Shown here one piece after another: positions 17,913-26,621 of a stretch of 51,837 bases of DNA. The stretch lies in NCBI GenBank assembly GCA_018266685.1, contig JAFDZY010000075.1, forward strand, positions 1 through 51,837, in the 5' to 3' direction. Below the pieces are notes generated by a model, which made no database searches, was not told the origin of the DNA, and was given only the letters and a program-made list of their open reading frames with translations. This DNA is from Bacteroidota bacterium. Lineage in GTDB: Bacteria > Bacteroidota > Bacteroidia > Flavobacteriales_F > PHOS-HE28. Each line of letters opens with the position of its first letter. The stretch's first letter is position 1. The position numbers and the translations under genes are program-made.

Positions 17913-20318
17913 TCACCCCTCCACCACCCGCAATTTCGCGAAGCGCAGTAGCAACTGCTTCTGTCCGGTGGAAGGGAAAAAGATTGTGGCTTTCTGGTCC
18001 GGTGGTGCTCCCTCCACCTTCACCACTTTGCCTTTGCCGAACTTGTCGTGTTCCACGGTAACGCCTTCCTGAAGGTCTTCCGGTGTGGCGTAACCCAGTG
18101 TGGCCGTGGCCTCCAGCGGGGCACCGGTCGGGGAAATCTTCTTCAGGTTCCTGCGGCCCGCTGGCTGCGGCGGTGCGGAAGCGGGCTTGCTCCTTTCCGC
18201 AAAAGCCGTTCGTTGCGGTGAGGGGGCTGCGGGCCTTGGTGTAAAGCCGTTGCGCTCCGCAAAGCTCTCCCGCCTGCCGAAGGCATGCGGTTCCTGCCTG
18301 CCTGGCAAATGCAGGTATTTCGCGTCGATCTCCTGCAGGAAACGGCTGGGTTCCGCGCTTTGCAGCGTGCCCCATTTGAAGCGGCTTGCGGCATAGCTCA
18401 ACGTGCAGCGCTTTTCCGCGCGCGTAAGGGCCACGTAGAACAGGCGGCGCTCCTCTTCCAGGTCGGCCCGGCTTTGCACGGCCATCATGTTAGGGAAGAG
18501 GTTCTCCTCCAGGCCCACGATGTACACGTAAGGGAATTCCAGGCCCTTGGCGCTGTGCACGGTCATCAGGCTCACACGGTCCTGGTCGTTGGGGTCATCG
18601 TTGTCCGCGTCCGTCAGGAGGGCCACATCGATCAGAAAGTCCGGCAGGCTGCGCAGCACCTTTTCGCCGTCTGCCACCGTTTCCGGGTCCTCTCCGGGTT
18701 CAGTGGTGGCCGCATTGCCGGCGGGATCACTGAATTCCCTCATCCCGTTCAGCAGGCCCTGGATGTTCTCGTAACGGCTTACGCCTTCTGGTGTTTTATC
18801 CGCGAAGAGATCCTGCAACAGGCCGGTGGTGCGCGCGATGTATTCGCCCAGTTCGTAGGCGCTGCGCGTGTCCAGCATGGTCTGGAAGCTGCGCACCATC
18901 ATCACGAAGTTGGCCACCTTGGTCCGCAAGCCTTGGTGCAGGTCCAGTTCACCGAGGTGCCCGATGATGGTGTCCCACAAGCTTTTTTCGTGCTGTCCGG
19001 CCACCACCGTCAGCTTGTCGATGGTGCTTTGGCCGATGCCGCGCGCGGGGTAGTTGATGATGCGCTTCAGGGCCTCGTCGTCGTTGGGGTTGCAGGTGAG
19101 GCGGAAGTAGGCGATCAGGTCCTTCACCTCCTTGCGCTGGTAGAAGCTGAGTCCGCCGTATATGCGGTAGGGGATGTTCATCTTCCGCAGCGCCTCTTCC
19201 ATGCTGCGGCTTTGGGCATTGGTGCGGTAGAGGATGGCGAAGCCCTTGTTCGGCACCTGTTCGTGCATCTTGGTGCTGAAGATGTCGTCCGCCACAAAGC
19301 GGCCCTCCTCGTTGTCGCCCAGGCTGCGGTGCACAGGCAGCCGGTTGCCCTCGTCGTTGGCGGTCCAAACGGTTTTCTCTAAGCGCTCCTTGTTCTTTTC
19401 GATCAGGCTGTTGGCGGCACCCACGATGTTCTTGGTGCTGCGGTAGTTCTGCTCCAGCTTGAAGACCTGGTGTTCCGGGTAGTCCGTGCGGAAGTTGAGG
19501 ATGTTCTGGATGTTGGCGCCGCGGAAGGCGTAGATGCTCTGGCTGTCGTCGCCCACCACGGTGAGGTTCTGGTGGCGCGCGGCCATGGTGCGCACAATGT
19601 TGTACTGGGCCAGGTTGGTGTCTTGGTACTCGTCCACCAAAATATACTGGAAGCGCTGCTGGTACTTGAGCATCACGTCCGGGTGGTCGCGAAAGAGGAT
19701 GTTGGTGAGGTAGAGCAGGTCGTCGAAGTCCATGGCACCGGCGCGGTAGCAGCGGGCTGCGTAGTGCTGGTAGATGGTGCCGATGTGTGGGCGCAGGTTG
19801 GCGGCGTCGCTGGCCATCAGCTCGGTGTTGGCCAGGTATTCCTTGGGGCCGATCAGGTTGTTCTTGGCGATGCTGATGCGGCCATGCACCTGGTTGGCCT
19901 TGTAGAGCTTGTCGTCCAGCTGCAGCTCTTTCACGATGGTGCGGATCAGCGAGCGGCTGTCGTCCGTGTCGTAGATGGTGAAATCTTTGGGGTAGCCCAG
20001 CTTGTCGGCCTCGGCGCGCAGGATGCGTGCGAAGACGCTGTGGAAGGTGCCCATCCACAGGTTGCGGGCCTCGGTGCCCATGCCGGGCACGTCGGCGAGC
20101 AGCTTGGCGATGCGCTCCTTCATTTCCTTGGCGGCCTTGTTGGTGAAGGTGAGCGCGAGGATGCGGAAGGCGTCCACGCCCTTTTCCATCAGACGGGCGA
20201 TGCGCACGGTGAGCACCTTGGTCTTGCCGCTGCCTGCGCCGGCGATCACCATGGTGGGGCCGTCGGTGGCCTCAACGGCGGCGCGCTGTGCGGAATTGAG
20301 TCCTTGCAGAATGTCCAT
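17913..20318 (-). CDS. UvrD/PcrA-type superfamily 1 DNA helicase
   Basis: 801 residues from the ATG at 20318 (MDILQGLNSAQRAAVEA). The seven helicase motifs are readable: Walker A GAGSGKT near 30, VDEYQDTN (motif II), QSIYAFRGA (motif III), the motif IV region EQNYRS, MTVHSAKGLEF (V) and LFYVALTRA (VI). A C-terminal Tudor-like domain (VEHDKFGKGKVVKVEG) is typical of UvrD and PcrA, where it binds RNA polymerase. The enzyme unwinds DNA 3' to 5' in excision repair and replication-fork rescue. uvrD and pcrA cannot be separated from sequence alone. A -7-like TACCTTCG lies nine bases before the start. Confidence 0.95.
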   Translation of the reverse strand: MDILQGLNSAQRAAVEATDGPTMVIAGAGSGKTKVLTVRIARLMEKGVDAFRILALTFTNKAAKEMKERIAKLLADVPGMGTEARNLWMGTFHSVFARILRAEADKLGYPKDFTIYDTDDSRSLIRTIVKELQLDDKLYKANQVHGRISIAKNNLIGPKEYLANTELMASDAANLRPHIGTIYQHYAARCYRAGAMDFDDLLYLTNILFRDHPDVMLKYQQRFQYILVDEYQDTNLAQYNIVRTMAARHQNLTVVGDDSQSIYAFRGANIQNILNFRTDYPEHQVFKLEQNYRSTKNIVGAANSLIEKNKERLEKTVWTANDEGNRLPVHRSLGDNEEGRFVADDIFSTKMHEQVPNKGFAILYRTNAQSRSMEEALRKMNIPYRIYGGLSFYQRKEVKDLIAYFRLTCNPNDDEALKRIINYPARGIGQSTIDKLTVVAGQHEKSLWDTIIGHLGELDLHQGLRTKVANFVMMVRSFQTMLDTRSAYELGEYIARTTGLLQDLFADKTPEGVSRYENIQGLLNGMREFSDPAGNAATTEPGEDPETVADGEKVLRSLPDFLIDVALLTDADNDDPNDQDRVSLMTVHSAKGLEFPYVYIVGLEENLFPNMMAVQSRADLEEERRLFYVALTRAEKRCTLSYAASRFKWGTLQSAEPSRFLQEIDAKYLHLPGRQEPHAFGRRESFAERNGFTPRPAAPSPQRTAFAERSKPASAPPQPAGRRNLKKISPTGAPLEATATLGYATPEDLQEGVTVEHDKFGKGKVVKVEGAPPDQKATIFFPSTGQKQLLLRFAKLRVVEG

Positions 20319-20327
20319 GGGGAGCCG

Positions 20328-20335
20328 CGAAGGTA
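20328..20335 (-). promoter_or_regulatory. Possible -7 element of the helicase gene
   Basis: TACCTTCG on the minus strand differs from TAnnTTTG at one base and lies nine bases before the ATG, predicting a nearly leaderless transcript. The same octamer precedes the AAA ATPase gene at 24086. A TTTG lies upstream at a 16-base rather than 19-base spacing. Confidence 0.35.
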
Positions 20336-20482
20336 CGGGCCTGGGGAAGGCCAAATTTTGAACATCCGTGGCGAGGTTGGGCGTTTCTTCGCCACTGCAT
20401 GAATTTCGAAGGCGCAGGCAGCGATTCACAGCGAACGGTTGTCTTTATTCAGGCCGCATTTCAGTCACTAAACACCCACACA

Positions 20483-21409
20483 ATGAACCTACGTATACAC
20501 CCATGGCTGCCTTTGCTCAGTTTGATCATGGTAGCCTCGCCTGCCGAAATTTCGGCGCAGTACGAGCGCTATCAGTATTTCGATGGTTCTGATACTATCG
20601 GGACTCAGTCCATACTGATCTTGATGGACCCGGACAGCACCAACCTCTGGCAAGTCGGGCCGCCGCAGAAACCGCTGTTCAATAGCGCTGCCACACTGCC
20701 AAACGCATTGGTCACTGACACCATCGGCTTGTATTCCCCAGGGAACACGTCAATGTTCAGCTTCACCTATGTGCCGGAAATACCATGGGGCCTATTGGCC
20801 TTGCAGTGGAAGCAAAAGATCGACCTGACCGCAGGCGTGGATGTTGGGATGTTGGAGTTTTCCGTGGATTCAGGGTCCACATGGAGCAATGTATTCACTT
20901 CACCATTCGTGTACAACCTCTATGGTTTTGATCCCGGGACTGTGGATACCGTTCTTACAGGGGACATCGGGTTTACGGGTACGGATACCACATGGCGTGA
21001 TATTTGGTTGTGCTTTGACATGTCCTGGATCGGGTTTGAGGGCGGCATCACCTTCCGCTACTCGCTTGAGGCGGACACAGCGGGGCTTCCGCATGAAGGC
21101 TGGATGATCGACAACATGATGTTGCATTCCACCTTCATGCACCCGGTGAAGGAAATGGCTCAACCCGCATTCATCAACGTCTATCCGAATCCAGCCACCG
21201 ACCGGGTGGGCATTGTGTTGCGGCCGGTTGGGGAGTACCAGTTGATCGAACACATGTACTTGTCGGCAATGGATGGCCGGATCGTCAAGGCGTGGGCAGG
21301 ATTGCCTTCCAGATTCTGGTTTGATACCGAGGCGTTGCCGAAGGGGACCTACTACCTGTCCATCCGCACCAATCTCCGGTCAGAGACTTTCCCCATCGTG
21401 ATCCAATGA
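20483..21409 (+). CDS. Secreted T9SS cargo protein, function unknown
   Basis: 308 residues from the ATG at 20483, with a signal peptide (LPLLSLIMVASPAEISA). The middle portion (GLYSPGNTSMFSFTY ... HEGWMIDNMML) has the beta-sandwich look of a MAM or immune-inhibitor-A-like galactose-binding fold, common in Bacteroidota surface proteins. The C-terminus (INVYPNPATDRVGIVL ... GTYYLSIRT) is a T9SS type A sorting domain. A 164-base divergent gap separates it from the helicase gene. The next gene, a cytochrome c peroxidase, starts 11 bases after its stop, so the two may be one operon. Confidence 0.75.
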   Translation: MNLRIHPWLPLLSLIMVASPAEISAQYERYQYFDGSDTIGTQSILILMDPDSTNLWQVGPPQKPLFNSAATLPNALVTDTIGLYSPGNTSMFSFTYVPEIPWGLLALQWKQKIDLTAGVDVGMLEFSVDSGSTWSNVFTSPFVYNLYGFDPGTVDTVLTGDIGFTGTDTTWRDIWLCFDMSWIGFEGGITFRYSLEADTAGLPHEGWMIDNMMLHSTFMHPVKEMAQPAFINVYPNPATDRVGIVLRPVGEYQLIEHMYLSAMDGRIVKAWAGLPSRFWFDTEALPKGTYYLSIRTNLRSETFPIVIQ

Positions 21410-21420
21410 CCTGGTGATTG

Positions 21421-22491
21421 ATGCGGTCCGCATTCGCTGTGTTTCTTGCCTTGGGCTGCTGCCTTTCGTTCCGGTCAGGCGAACCCAGGCCCGTGCCATA
21501 CCGTTTTCCGGTATTGTATGCATTCCCACCCATGCCGGTCGATCCGGAAAATCCGGTCACTGTGCAAGGTGTGGCATTGGGTCGGCGGTTGTTCTACGAC
21601 AAGCGGTTGAGCGCTGACGGAGACTTGGCCTGTGCATCTTGCCATCGCCAGGCGCAAGCCTTCAGCGATGGGACGAATGCGTTTAGCAAGGGCCGGAGCG
21701 GCGAAGCCACGCGACGGAATGCCCCGCCTTTGTTCAACCTGGCATGGTATCCAAGGTTGTTCCTGGATGGCCGTGCAGGGAGCTTGGAGGAACTGGTCTC
21801 CATCCCCTTGCTGGATCGGCATGAAATGGCCATGGACTGGCCCGAATTGTGCGCGAGGATCGCGGCGGATGAAGACTACCCGGCAGACTACACTGCTGCC
21901 TTCGGGGATGGGCGCGTGGACAGTGCACGCACCGTGCAGGCCATTGCACAGTTTCTGCGTACGTTGCTTTCGTACCGGTCCAAGTACGATCGGGCAATTG
22001 CCGGTAAAGTGCGGTTCACTCCACAGGAGGCCATGGGGTACGAACTGGTGAACGACCAGACCAAGGGCGATTGCCTGCATTGCCATACCACGGATGCCAA
22101 TGCACTTGGGACAACGTTGGGCTTCAGCAACAACGGATTGCCCGGAGGCCTTGAAAGCCGGTCTGTGGACCCGGGCCGGGCCGGGGTCACAGGCCGTGCC
22201 AGTGATGTAGGGAAGTTCAAGATTCCTTCGTTGCGCAACTTGGCCTTCACCGCACCTTATATGCACGATGGCCGGTTCGCCAACTTGCAGGAAGTTTTGG
22301 ATTTTTACAGTACTGGTGTCCGGGCTGGGCCGGCCGTGGATGCAAGGATGGAATTTGCCCACCAGGGGGGCGTTCAACTTTCACAGGATGAAAAGGCGAG
22401 CATCCTGGCTTTCTTGCTCACGCTGTCGGACACGGCATTCATCCATGATCCTGCTTTCAGCAACCCGGACACTACCGGGGAGGGACAGTGA
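21421..22491 (+). CDS. Di-heme cytochrome c peroxidase (MauG/CcpA family)
   Basis: 356 residues from the ATG at 21421; a TTG directly in front is an alternative. An N-terminal hydrophobic signal with adjacent cysteines (LALGCCLSF) indicates export and perhaps a lipoprotein. Two c-heme sites are present, CASCH (71-75) and CLHCH (218-222), with the family segments FYDKRLSADG, RNAPPLFN and KIPSLRNLAFTAPYMHDGR. The enzymes reduce hydrogen peroxide with electrons from periplasmic cytochromes; MauG relatives instead oxidise protein side chains. It is tightly linked to the T9SS cargo gene upstream. Confidence 0.92.
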   Translation: MRSAFAVFLALGCCLSFRSGEPRPVPYRFPVLYAFPPMPVDPENPVTVQGVALGRRLFYDKRLSADGDLACASCHRQAQAFSDGTNAFSKGRSGEATRRNAPPLFNLAWYPRLFLDGRAGSLEELVSIPLLDRHEMAMDWPELCARIAADEDYPADYTAAFGDGRVDSARTVQAIAQFLRTLLSYRSKYDRAIAGKVRFTPQEAMGYELVNDQTKGDCLHCHTTDANALGTTLGFSNNGLPGGLESRSVDPGRAGVTGRASDVGKFKIPSLRNLAFTAPYMHDGRFANLQEVLDFYSTGVRAGPAVDARMEFAHQGGVQLSQDEKASILAFLLTLSDTAFIHDPAFSNPDTTGEGQ

Positions 22492-22570
22492 CGGCATGAT
22501 CTTCGGAAAGGCAAGGGAACCACTTGCGGGAATTGCGCGTCCAGTGCAAGCACACTTCCGTTGATGCCGA

Positions 22571-23953
22571 TCACGGAAACTTGGGCAGTCCACTTGCGCT
22601 CGTTCGCCCAAATACTTGCACCCAGCGGGTAAAGGTCATGTCCTCATAGTGGATGATGCCCTGCTTGTATTGCCACTGCTGGAACAAATTGAGGGCGATG
22701 CACAGGAACAGGGTTGCCAAGAGTCCGTGGCGCAGCCAGCCCTTCCACCGCTGCGCGCTGTGTACGGCCGTCGCCAACGGCAAGGCCAGCAACGGCAGGA
22801 TGTCGATCAAGGGGCGGCTTCCGAAGCCACCGCCGTACCACCACATCTTCCAGCTGAAGGCCACGTAAATGAACGGGACCAGCACGCAGCAAAGCATCAC
22901 CACATAGTGCCGGGAAGTGCTTCTTGCCGATTGCCATCGCCATAAGGGCCACAAGCCGGCCAAGGCGATCAACGCCGCAGGCGTGTATACGAACCACCCC
23001 TTGCGGAAACCAAACAGGCCTTGCAGTACGTGCGGATGCAGGAAGTCGAAGGATTCGTCGCCGTAGGAGTAGAACAGGTAGTGGCCCGTGGCCGCCTTCC
23101 AATACATGGCCTGGGGCAGGCCGCACAGCAGGACCAGCCCCGCTGCGGCGAGCAATTGTGTTTTGTGCCTTGCCAGCAGGTGCAGGCCGTTTGGCGTCAA
23201 GGACCAGCAAAGCGGGATCAACGCAAGCAGCGCGGCAGTGGGCCTGCACAACACCGCCAACCCGATGCAAAGGCCGATGGCCAAGGCCTTGCCGAGCGCT
23301 GGTCCGGCATACCAGGCATCGGTACGTTCGATCAAGAGCGCACAGAGAAAGAAGAGCACCGGGTGGCTCATCCCCTGGGCCAGGGAGGCGTAGAAGAACA
23401 GGTTGGTCCCCAGGCCGAGCACCAGTACGGCGGCAGCGGCGGTGGCATCATCAACACGGCGCCGCAGAAAGCGCACCAGCACCAGCAGGCCGAGCCAAGC
23501 CCAACAGGCGGAGCTCAGCGCCACGGCAAGCTGGTAAGGGGGCGAATACCCGTCGGCCACGCATCCGGGGCTAGCCAGGCACCAGGCGTGGGCCTCCAGG
23601 AAGAAGGGCAGCTCGAACACGGCGGTGCCCATGGTGTACTTGTCGCAATAACGACCCGTGGCCGGCACCCGTATGCGCCCCTGCCCGAAGGCATAGCCGC
23701 CGTTGAAGTTGTTCGGCTCCACCCGGTCCAGGAACCCCAGCCCGAAAAGGTCGCCGTGGATCAGGGCCGCGGGGAGGTAGAGGTAGTAGCCGTCCGTGTC
23801 CCATTGCAGGATTTCCCGGTCTTTCCAGCGGTGGACATTGAAGCAGACCCATACGGCCGCCACGAGGAAAATAAGCGTGGAGGCGGTGCTTGCGGGCGAT
23901 CGGCGGAGGAAGCTTAAGGCAGCACGCATCCGGGCTTCGGGGTTTTTCCGCAT
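22571..23953 (-). CDS. Multi-pass membrane protein, GT-C glycosyltransferase-like
   Basis: 460 residues with about ten to twelve hydrophobic helices. After the first helix comes WDTDGYYLYLPA, an acidic loop of the kind that holds the catalytic Asp in GT-C (PMT/ArnT-like) enzymes that take sugars from polyprenyl phosphates. Periplasmic loops carry further aromatic and charged residues (YDKYTMGTAVFELPFF, WYGGGFGSRPLID). Family identity is suggested by topology and the acidic motif only. It is divergent from the AAA ATPase gene. A weak -7-like TAATTTCG lies at 23970-23977 on the minus strand. Confidence 0.6.
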   Translation of the reverse strand: MRKNPEARMRAALSFLRRSPASTASTLIFLVAAVWVCFNVHRWKDREILQWDTDGYYLYLPAALIHGDLFGLGFLDRVEPNNFNGGYAFGQGRIRVPATGRYCDKYTMGTAVFELPFFLEAHAWCLASPGCVADGYSPPYQLAVALSSACWAWLGLLVLVRFLRRRVDDATAAAAVLVLGLGTNLFFYASLAQGMSHPVLFFLCALLIERTDAWYAGPALGKALAIGLCIGLAVLCRPTAALLALIPLCWSLTPNGLHLLARHKTQLLAAAGLVLLCGLPQAMYWKAATGHYLFYSYGDESFDFLHPHVLQGLFGFRKGWFVYTPAALIALAGLWPLWRWQSARSTSRHYVVMLCCVLVPFIYVAFSWKMWWYGGGFGSRPLIDILPLLALPLATAVHSAQRWKGWLRHGLLATLFLCIALNLFQQWQYKQGIIHYEDMTFTRWVQVFGRTSASGLPKFP

Positions 23954-24027
23954 GGCGTTGCGGAGCCGCCGAAATTAGGTGCAGGCGCATACAACCCGCC
24001 TTGGCGCGGCATAAGCGGCGGATATAG

Positions 24028-24083
24028 TAACACGTAAAATACGCAACATAAAATATAACACATAAACTATAACACATAAAATA
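24028..24083. repeat. 14-bp AT-rich tandem repeat, four copies
   Basis: Four units of consensus TAACACATAAAATA at 24028-24041, 24042-24055, 24056-24069 and 24070-24083, with three, one or no mismatches. The array is almost free of G in a GC-rich chromosome and ends on the first base of an ATG directly before the AAA ATPase gene. Its position suggests a regulatory or slippage-prone element. Confidence 0.85.
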
Positions 24084-24085
24084 TG

Positions 24086-24093
24086 TACCTTCG
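24086..24093 (+). promoter_or_regulatory. Possible -7 element of the AAA ATPase gene
   Basis: TACCTTCG, one mismatch from TAnnTTTG, lies four bases before the ATG at 24098 and three bases after the 14-bp repeat array. It would give a leaderless transcript. The repeats then take the place of a -33 element, which is not visible. Confidence 0.35.
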
Positions 24094-24097
24094 TGGA

Positions 24098-25213
24098 ATG
24101 AACGAGGAGGACAACCCCTTCCTGCTCCAGGGCTATGCCGGCGCGGATACGTTCTGCGACCGCGCGGACGAGGTGGCGGCGCTGCGCGAGGCCATGGCCA
24201 ACCAGCGCAACGTCACCATCATTTCGCTGCGGCGCCTCGGCAAAACCGCGCTCATCCGCCACTTCTTTGCCAACCAGCGCCGGTTCACGCCCATCTTCAC
24301 GGACCTGTACCGCACCACCAACCAGGAGGAAATGGTGCAGCGCATCGTGCAGGAGGCCGTGCGCCAGGTGGGCAAGCCCACGGGCAACCTGCTCAAGGAG
24401 GTGGCCCGGGCCATGCGTTCCATGGAGTTCAACCTCAGCATGGACCCCATCACCGGGCTGCCGGAGCTGGGCGTTTCCGTGCGGCCCGGGCGCAAGCAGG
24501 CCATCGCGCTGGACGAACTGTTCAGCTTCCTGGAGCAGCAACGCAAGCCCGTGGTGGTGGCGCTGGACGAGTTCCAACAGATCACGGAATACCCCGAGAA
24601 GAACACCGAGGCACTGCTGCGCGAGCAGGTGCAGCGGCTGCGCAACGTGCAGTTCATCTTCTCCGGCAGCGACCGCCGCATGCTGCAGGCCATCTTCGCC
24701 GACGGCAAGCGCCCCTTTTTCCAGGCCACCGAACCGCTGTACCTGGGGCCCATACCGGACGAAGCCTATTCCGCCTTCATCACCCGCCACTTCAAGGCGG
24801 CAGGGCGGCGCATTGACCCGGCCGTTGTACAAGAAGGACTAAGCTGGTGCCGCAGCCACACCTACTACGTGCAGTACCTTTTCAACCGATTGTGGTCAAC
24901 GGGCTTCCGCAAGGTCGCCACCTTGGACCTGGAGCGCACCAAGGCCAGCATCCTCAAGGAGCGCGCCCCGGAGTACATGACCCTGCAACGGCTGCTCAGC
25001 CCCAACCAGGCCGCCTTGCTCACGGCCATCGCCAAGGAAGGAAGGGTGCAGATGCCCACGGCCATGGACTTTGTGCAGCGGCACCGCCTCAGCGCCTTGA
25101 GCACCGTGCGGCAAAGCCTGGGGGTACTGGTGGAAAAAGAATTGGTGTACCAGGCGGAAGGGACTTATGGCGTTACCGATGTTTTCTTGGGGCACTGGCT
25201 GGCTGAAGTGTGA
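24098..25213 (+). CDS. Archaeal-type AAA ATPase (ATPase_2-like) with C-terminal winged helix
   Basis: 371 residues from the ATG at 24098; an in-frame ATG at 24083 adds five residues but would overlap the putative -7 element. The P-loop reads SLRRLGKT (GKT at 48-50), so the first glycine of GxxxxGKT is replaced by Ser. Walker B is VVVALDEF (D157, E158), and FSGSDRRML fits the sensor. The C-terminal ~80 residues (LLSPNQAALLTAIAKEG ... LVEKELVYQ) look like a winged helix. The family is abundant in archaea and Bacteroidota, often mobile or in accessory regions, and its role is unsettled. It stands alone here between unrelated genes. Confidence 0.82.
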   Translation: MNEEDNPFLLQGYAGADTFCDRADEVAALREAMANQRNVTIISLRRLGKTALIRHFFANQRRFTPIFTDLYRTTNQEEMVQRIVQEAVRQVGKPTGNLLKEVARAMRSMEFNLSMDPITGLPELGVSVRPGRKQAIALDELFSFLEQQRKPVVVALDEFQQITEYPEKNTEALLREQVQRLRNVQFIFSGSDRRMLQAIFADGKRPFFQATEPLYLGPIPDEAYSAFITRHFKAAGRRIDPAVVQEGLSWCRSHTYYVQYLFNRLWSTGFRKVATLDLERTKASILKERAPEYMTLQRLLSPNQAALLTAIAKEGRVQMPTAMDFVQRHRLSALSTVRQSLGVLVEKELVYQAEGTYGVTDVFLGHWLAEV

Positions 25214-25358
25214 GGTACTTGGATCCAACCGCTCCCAAGCCTTGACATGCCTTGGGTTGGCCTGTTACCGGCTTCAAGACAGCTGCCCATAACTGATGCA
25301 GGCCGCATGCCCAAAGGCCTTGCTACAGAAGAATGACAAGCGACTGGTCAATACCGTA

Positions 25359-26321
25359 TCAGGAGTTTGGCCAATAGGATGCCAACCTTTTGGTTCCCGC
25401 TTTTCCCAACCGTCCTTGCTCCACTGCGGCGGCCAGGTCACGGCTGGCGGTGGCCGGTGACAGTTCCGGGAACATGCGGCGGTAATCCTTGCGTGTGAAG
25501 GTTCTGCGGTTCAAGGCCAGGAGGAACGTGGCCATTCGATCCTGTGCCGATAGGGATTGCCGTTCCCGGGTGAGTAGCTCATGCAGGGCTTCGTCGATGC
25601 GTTCCAGCATGAATGAAATGAAACCGCCACTGTCCTCCTGACGATCGGCAAACTCCAAGGCGGCATAATAGCCGGAGCGGTTTCCTTGGATGAAACCTTC
25701 CAGCGGCAAATAGGCAAATACCGGCCATTGCTTCATCAAGGCCAGTTTCTGCCAAAGCCTTGCTATCCGCCCGTTTCCCGCAGTGAAGGGGCGAAGGTGG
25801 ATCAGCCCATAGTGCAGCACACAACTGGTAAGTAATAGCGGGGCTTCGTCGTTCTCCACATAGTGCAGCAACTGTTCCACTTGGCTGGAGATGTTGCCCG
25901 CTGCAGTCCTTCTGCGCCGGGTACCGTCGGCGTATAGAACCTCCATGGTCCCGGTACGGTACGTGCCCGGGTCCAGCGCCAAGCCGTGCATCAGCTCGCC
26001 ATGGGCTAGCCTGAGGTCTTGTCCACTGAACGGGTCCAATGCGGGCAGCATGTCATACAATCGGTTGGTGTTCAGTGCTTCCAGCTCTGCGGGTTGGGCC
26101 GGGTCGGGAGTGCGGCCGTCCAGTAGACCGGCAATGGCCCGCCGGTCCAGCGGATTGTCTTCCAGGGCTAGGGTGGCGTGTATGGAGCTTACGCGGTGTG
26201 CGCGCAGCAGGGCGGGCCCGGGATGATGGAGATGGGCTGCATTCACTTCACCCAATCGCTCGGACACGGAGGCCAAGAGTGCGAGCGTGCGGGGTGGGAT
26301 GGAGTAATTCATCGGAATCAT
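25359..26321 (-). CDS. Fic-domain protein with degenerate catalytic motif and winged helix
   Basis: 320 residues from the ATG at 26321 (a second ATG lies at 26312). The fold is that of Fic enzymes, which usually AMPylate proteins. The motif region reads LRPFTAGNGRIAR: Arg177 stands at the catalytic His of HPFxDGNGR and Ala181 at the metal-binding Asp/Glu, while GNGR and the last Arg remain. His175, two residues earlier, is the nearest histidine. An N-terminal segment with Thr50 and Glu54 resembles the inhibitory helix of self-regulated Fic proteins. The C-terminus (FTRKDYRRMFPELSPATASRDL) is a winged helix. No antitoxin partner is adjacent. Catalysis by the usual mechanism is doubtful. Confidence 0.85.
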   Translation of the reverse strand: MIPMNYSIPPRTLALLASVSERLGEVNAAHLHHPGPALLRAHRVSSIHATLALEDNPLDRRAIAGLLDGRTPDPAQPAELEALNTNRLYDMLPALDPFSGQDLRLAHGELMHGLALDPGTYRTGTMEVLYADGTRRRRTAAGNISSQVEQLLHYVENDEAPLLLTSCVLHYGLIHLRPFTAGNGRIARLWQKLALMKQWPVFAYLPLEGFIQGNRSGYYAALEFADRQEDSGGFISFMLERIDEALHELLTRERQSLSAQDRMATFLLALNRRTFTRKDYRRMFPELSPATASRDLAAAVEQGRLGKAGTKRLASYWPNS

Positions 26322-26621
26322 GATAACATCATTTGAGGCTAAAACTAGATGAAAAAAGATTTGCAAACCGAAGCGATGGAGGGATGGCGGGATTTGGGGG
26401 AGGTATTGGATAGATATACGTAAGTGCATGATATACAGTAAATTGTATTTCAAGCGAAGAAGAACGTGGTGGGGCTTTTTCGCAGCCTGAAGCAGTGTAC
26501 CAAAAGAAATTGCACACCATGCCTTGGTGGTGAAGGATAAAAACCTACATTTGCAGCCCCAATTTTGCCTGCATTGGAAAGCGGGCGGAAGGGACAGACA
26601 AACAGGACGAAACGGAGCTTC
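26322..26621. other. 300-bp leader region between fic and rpsL
   Basis: No gene is supported here. It separates two divergent genes and is clearly AT-richer than its surroundings around 26330-26470. It contains the rpsL operon promoter at 26524-26553. No attenuator or protein-binding RNA structure could be identified by eye. Confidence 0.6.
26524..26553 (+). promoter_or_regulatory. Promoter of the rpsL-fusA-S10-spc-alpha operon
   Basis: TTG at 26524-26526, a 19-base spacer, and TACATTTG at 26546-26553, an exact Bacteroidota -7 element. Transcription should start near 26559, giving a leader of about 60 bases to the rpsL ATG. It is the only strong promoter seen before the long translation operon. 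Confidence 0.75.

Noticed and set aside
24098-25213. The AAA ATPase as a NorQ-type activator for the nitric oxide reductase
   Set aside because: Motifs (DEFQQI, FSGSDRRML, C-terminal winged helix) fit archaeal-type ATPase_2 proteins, not MoxR/NorQ, and it is 22 kb away.
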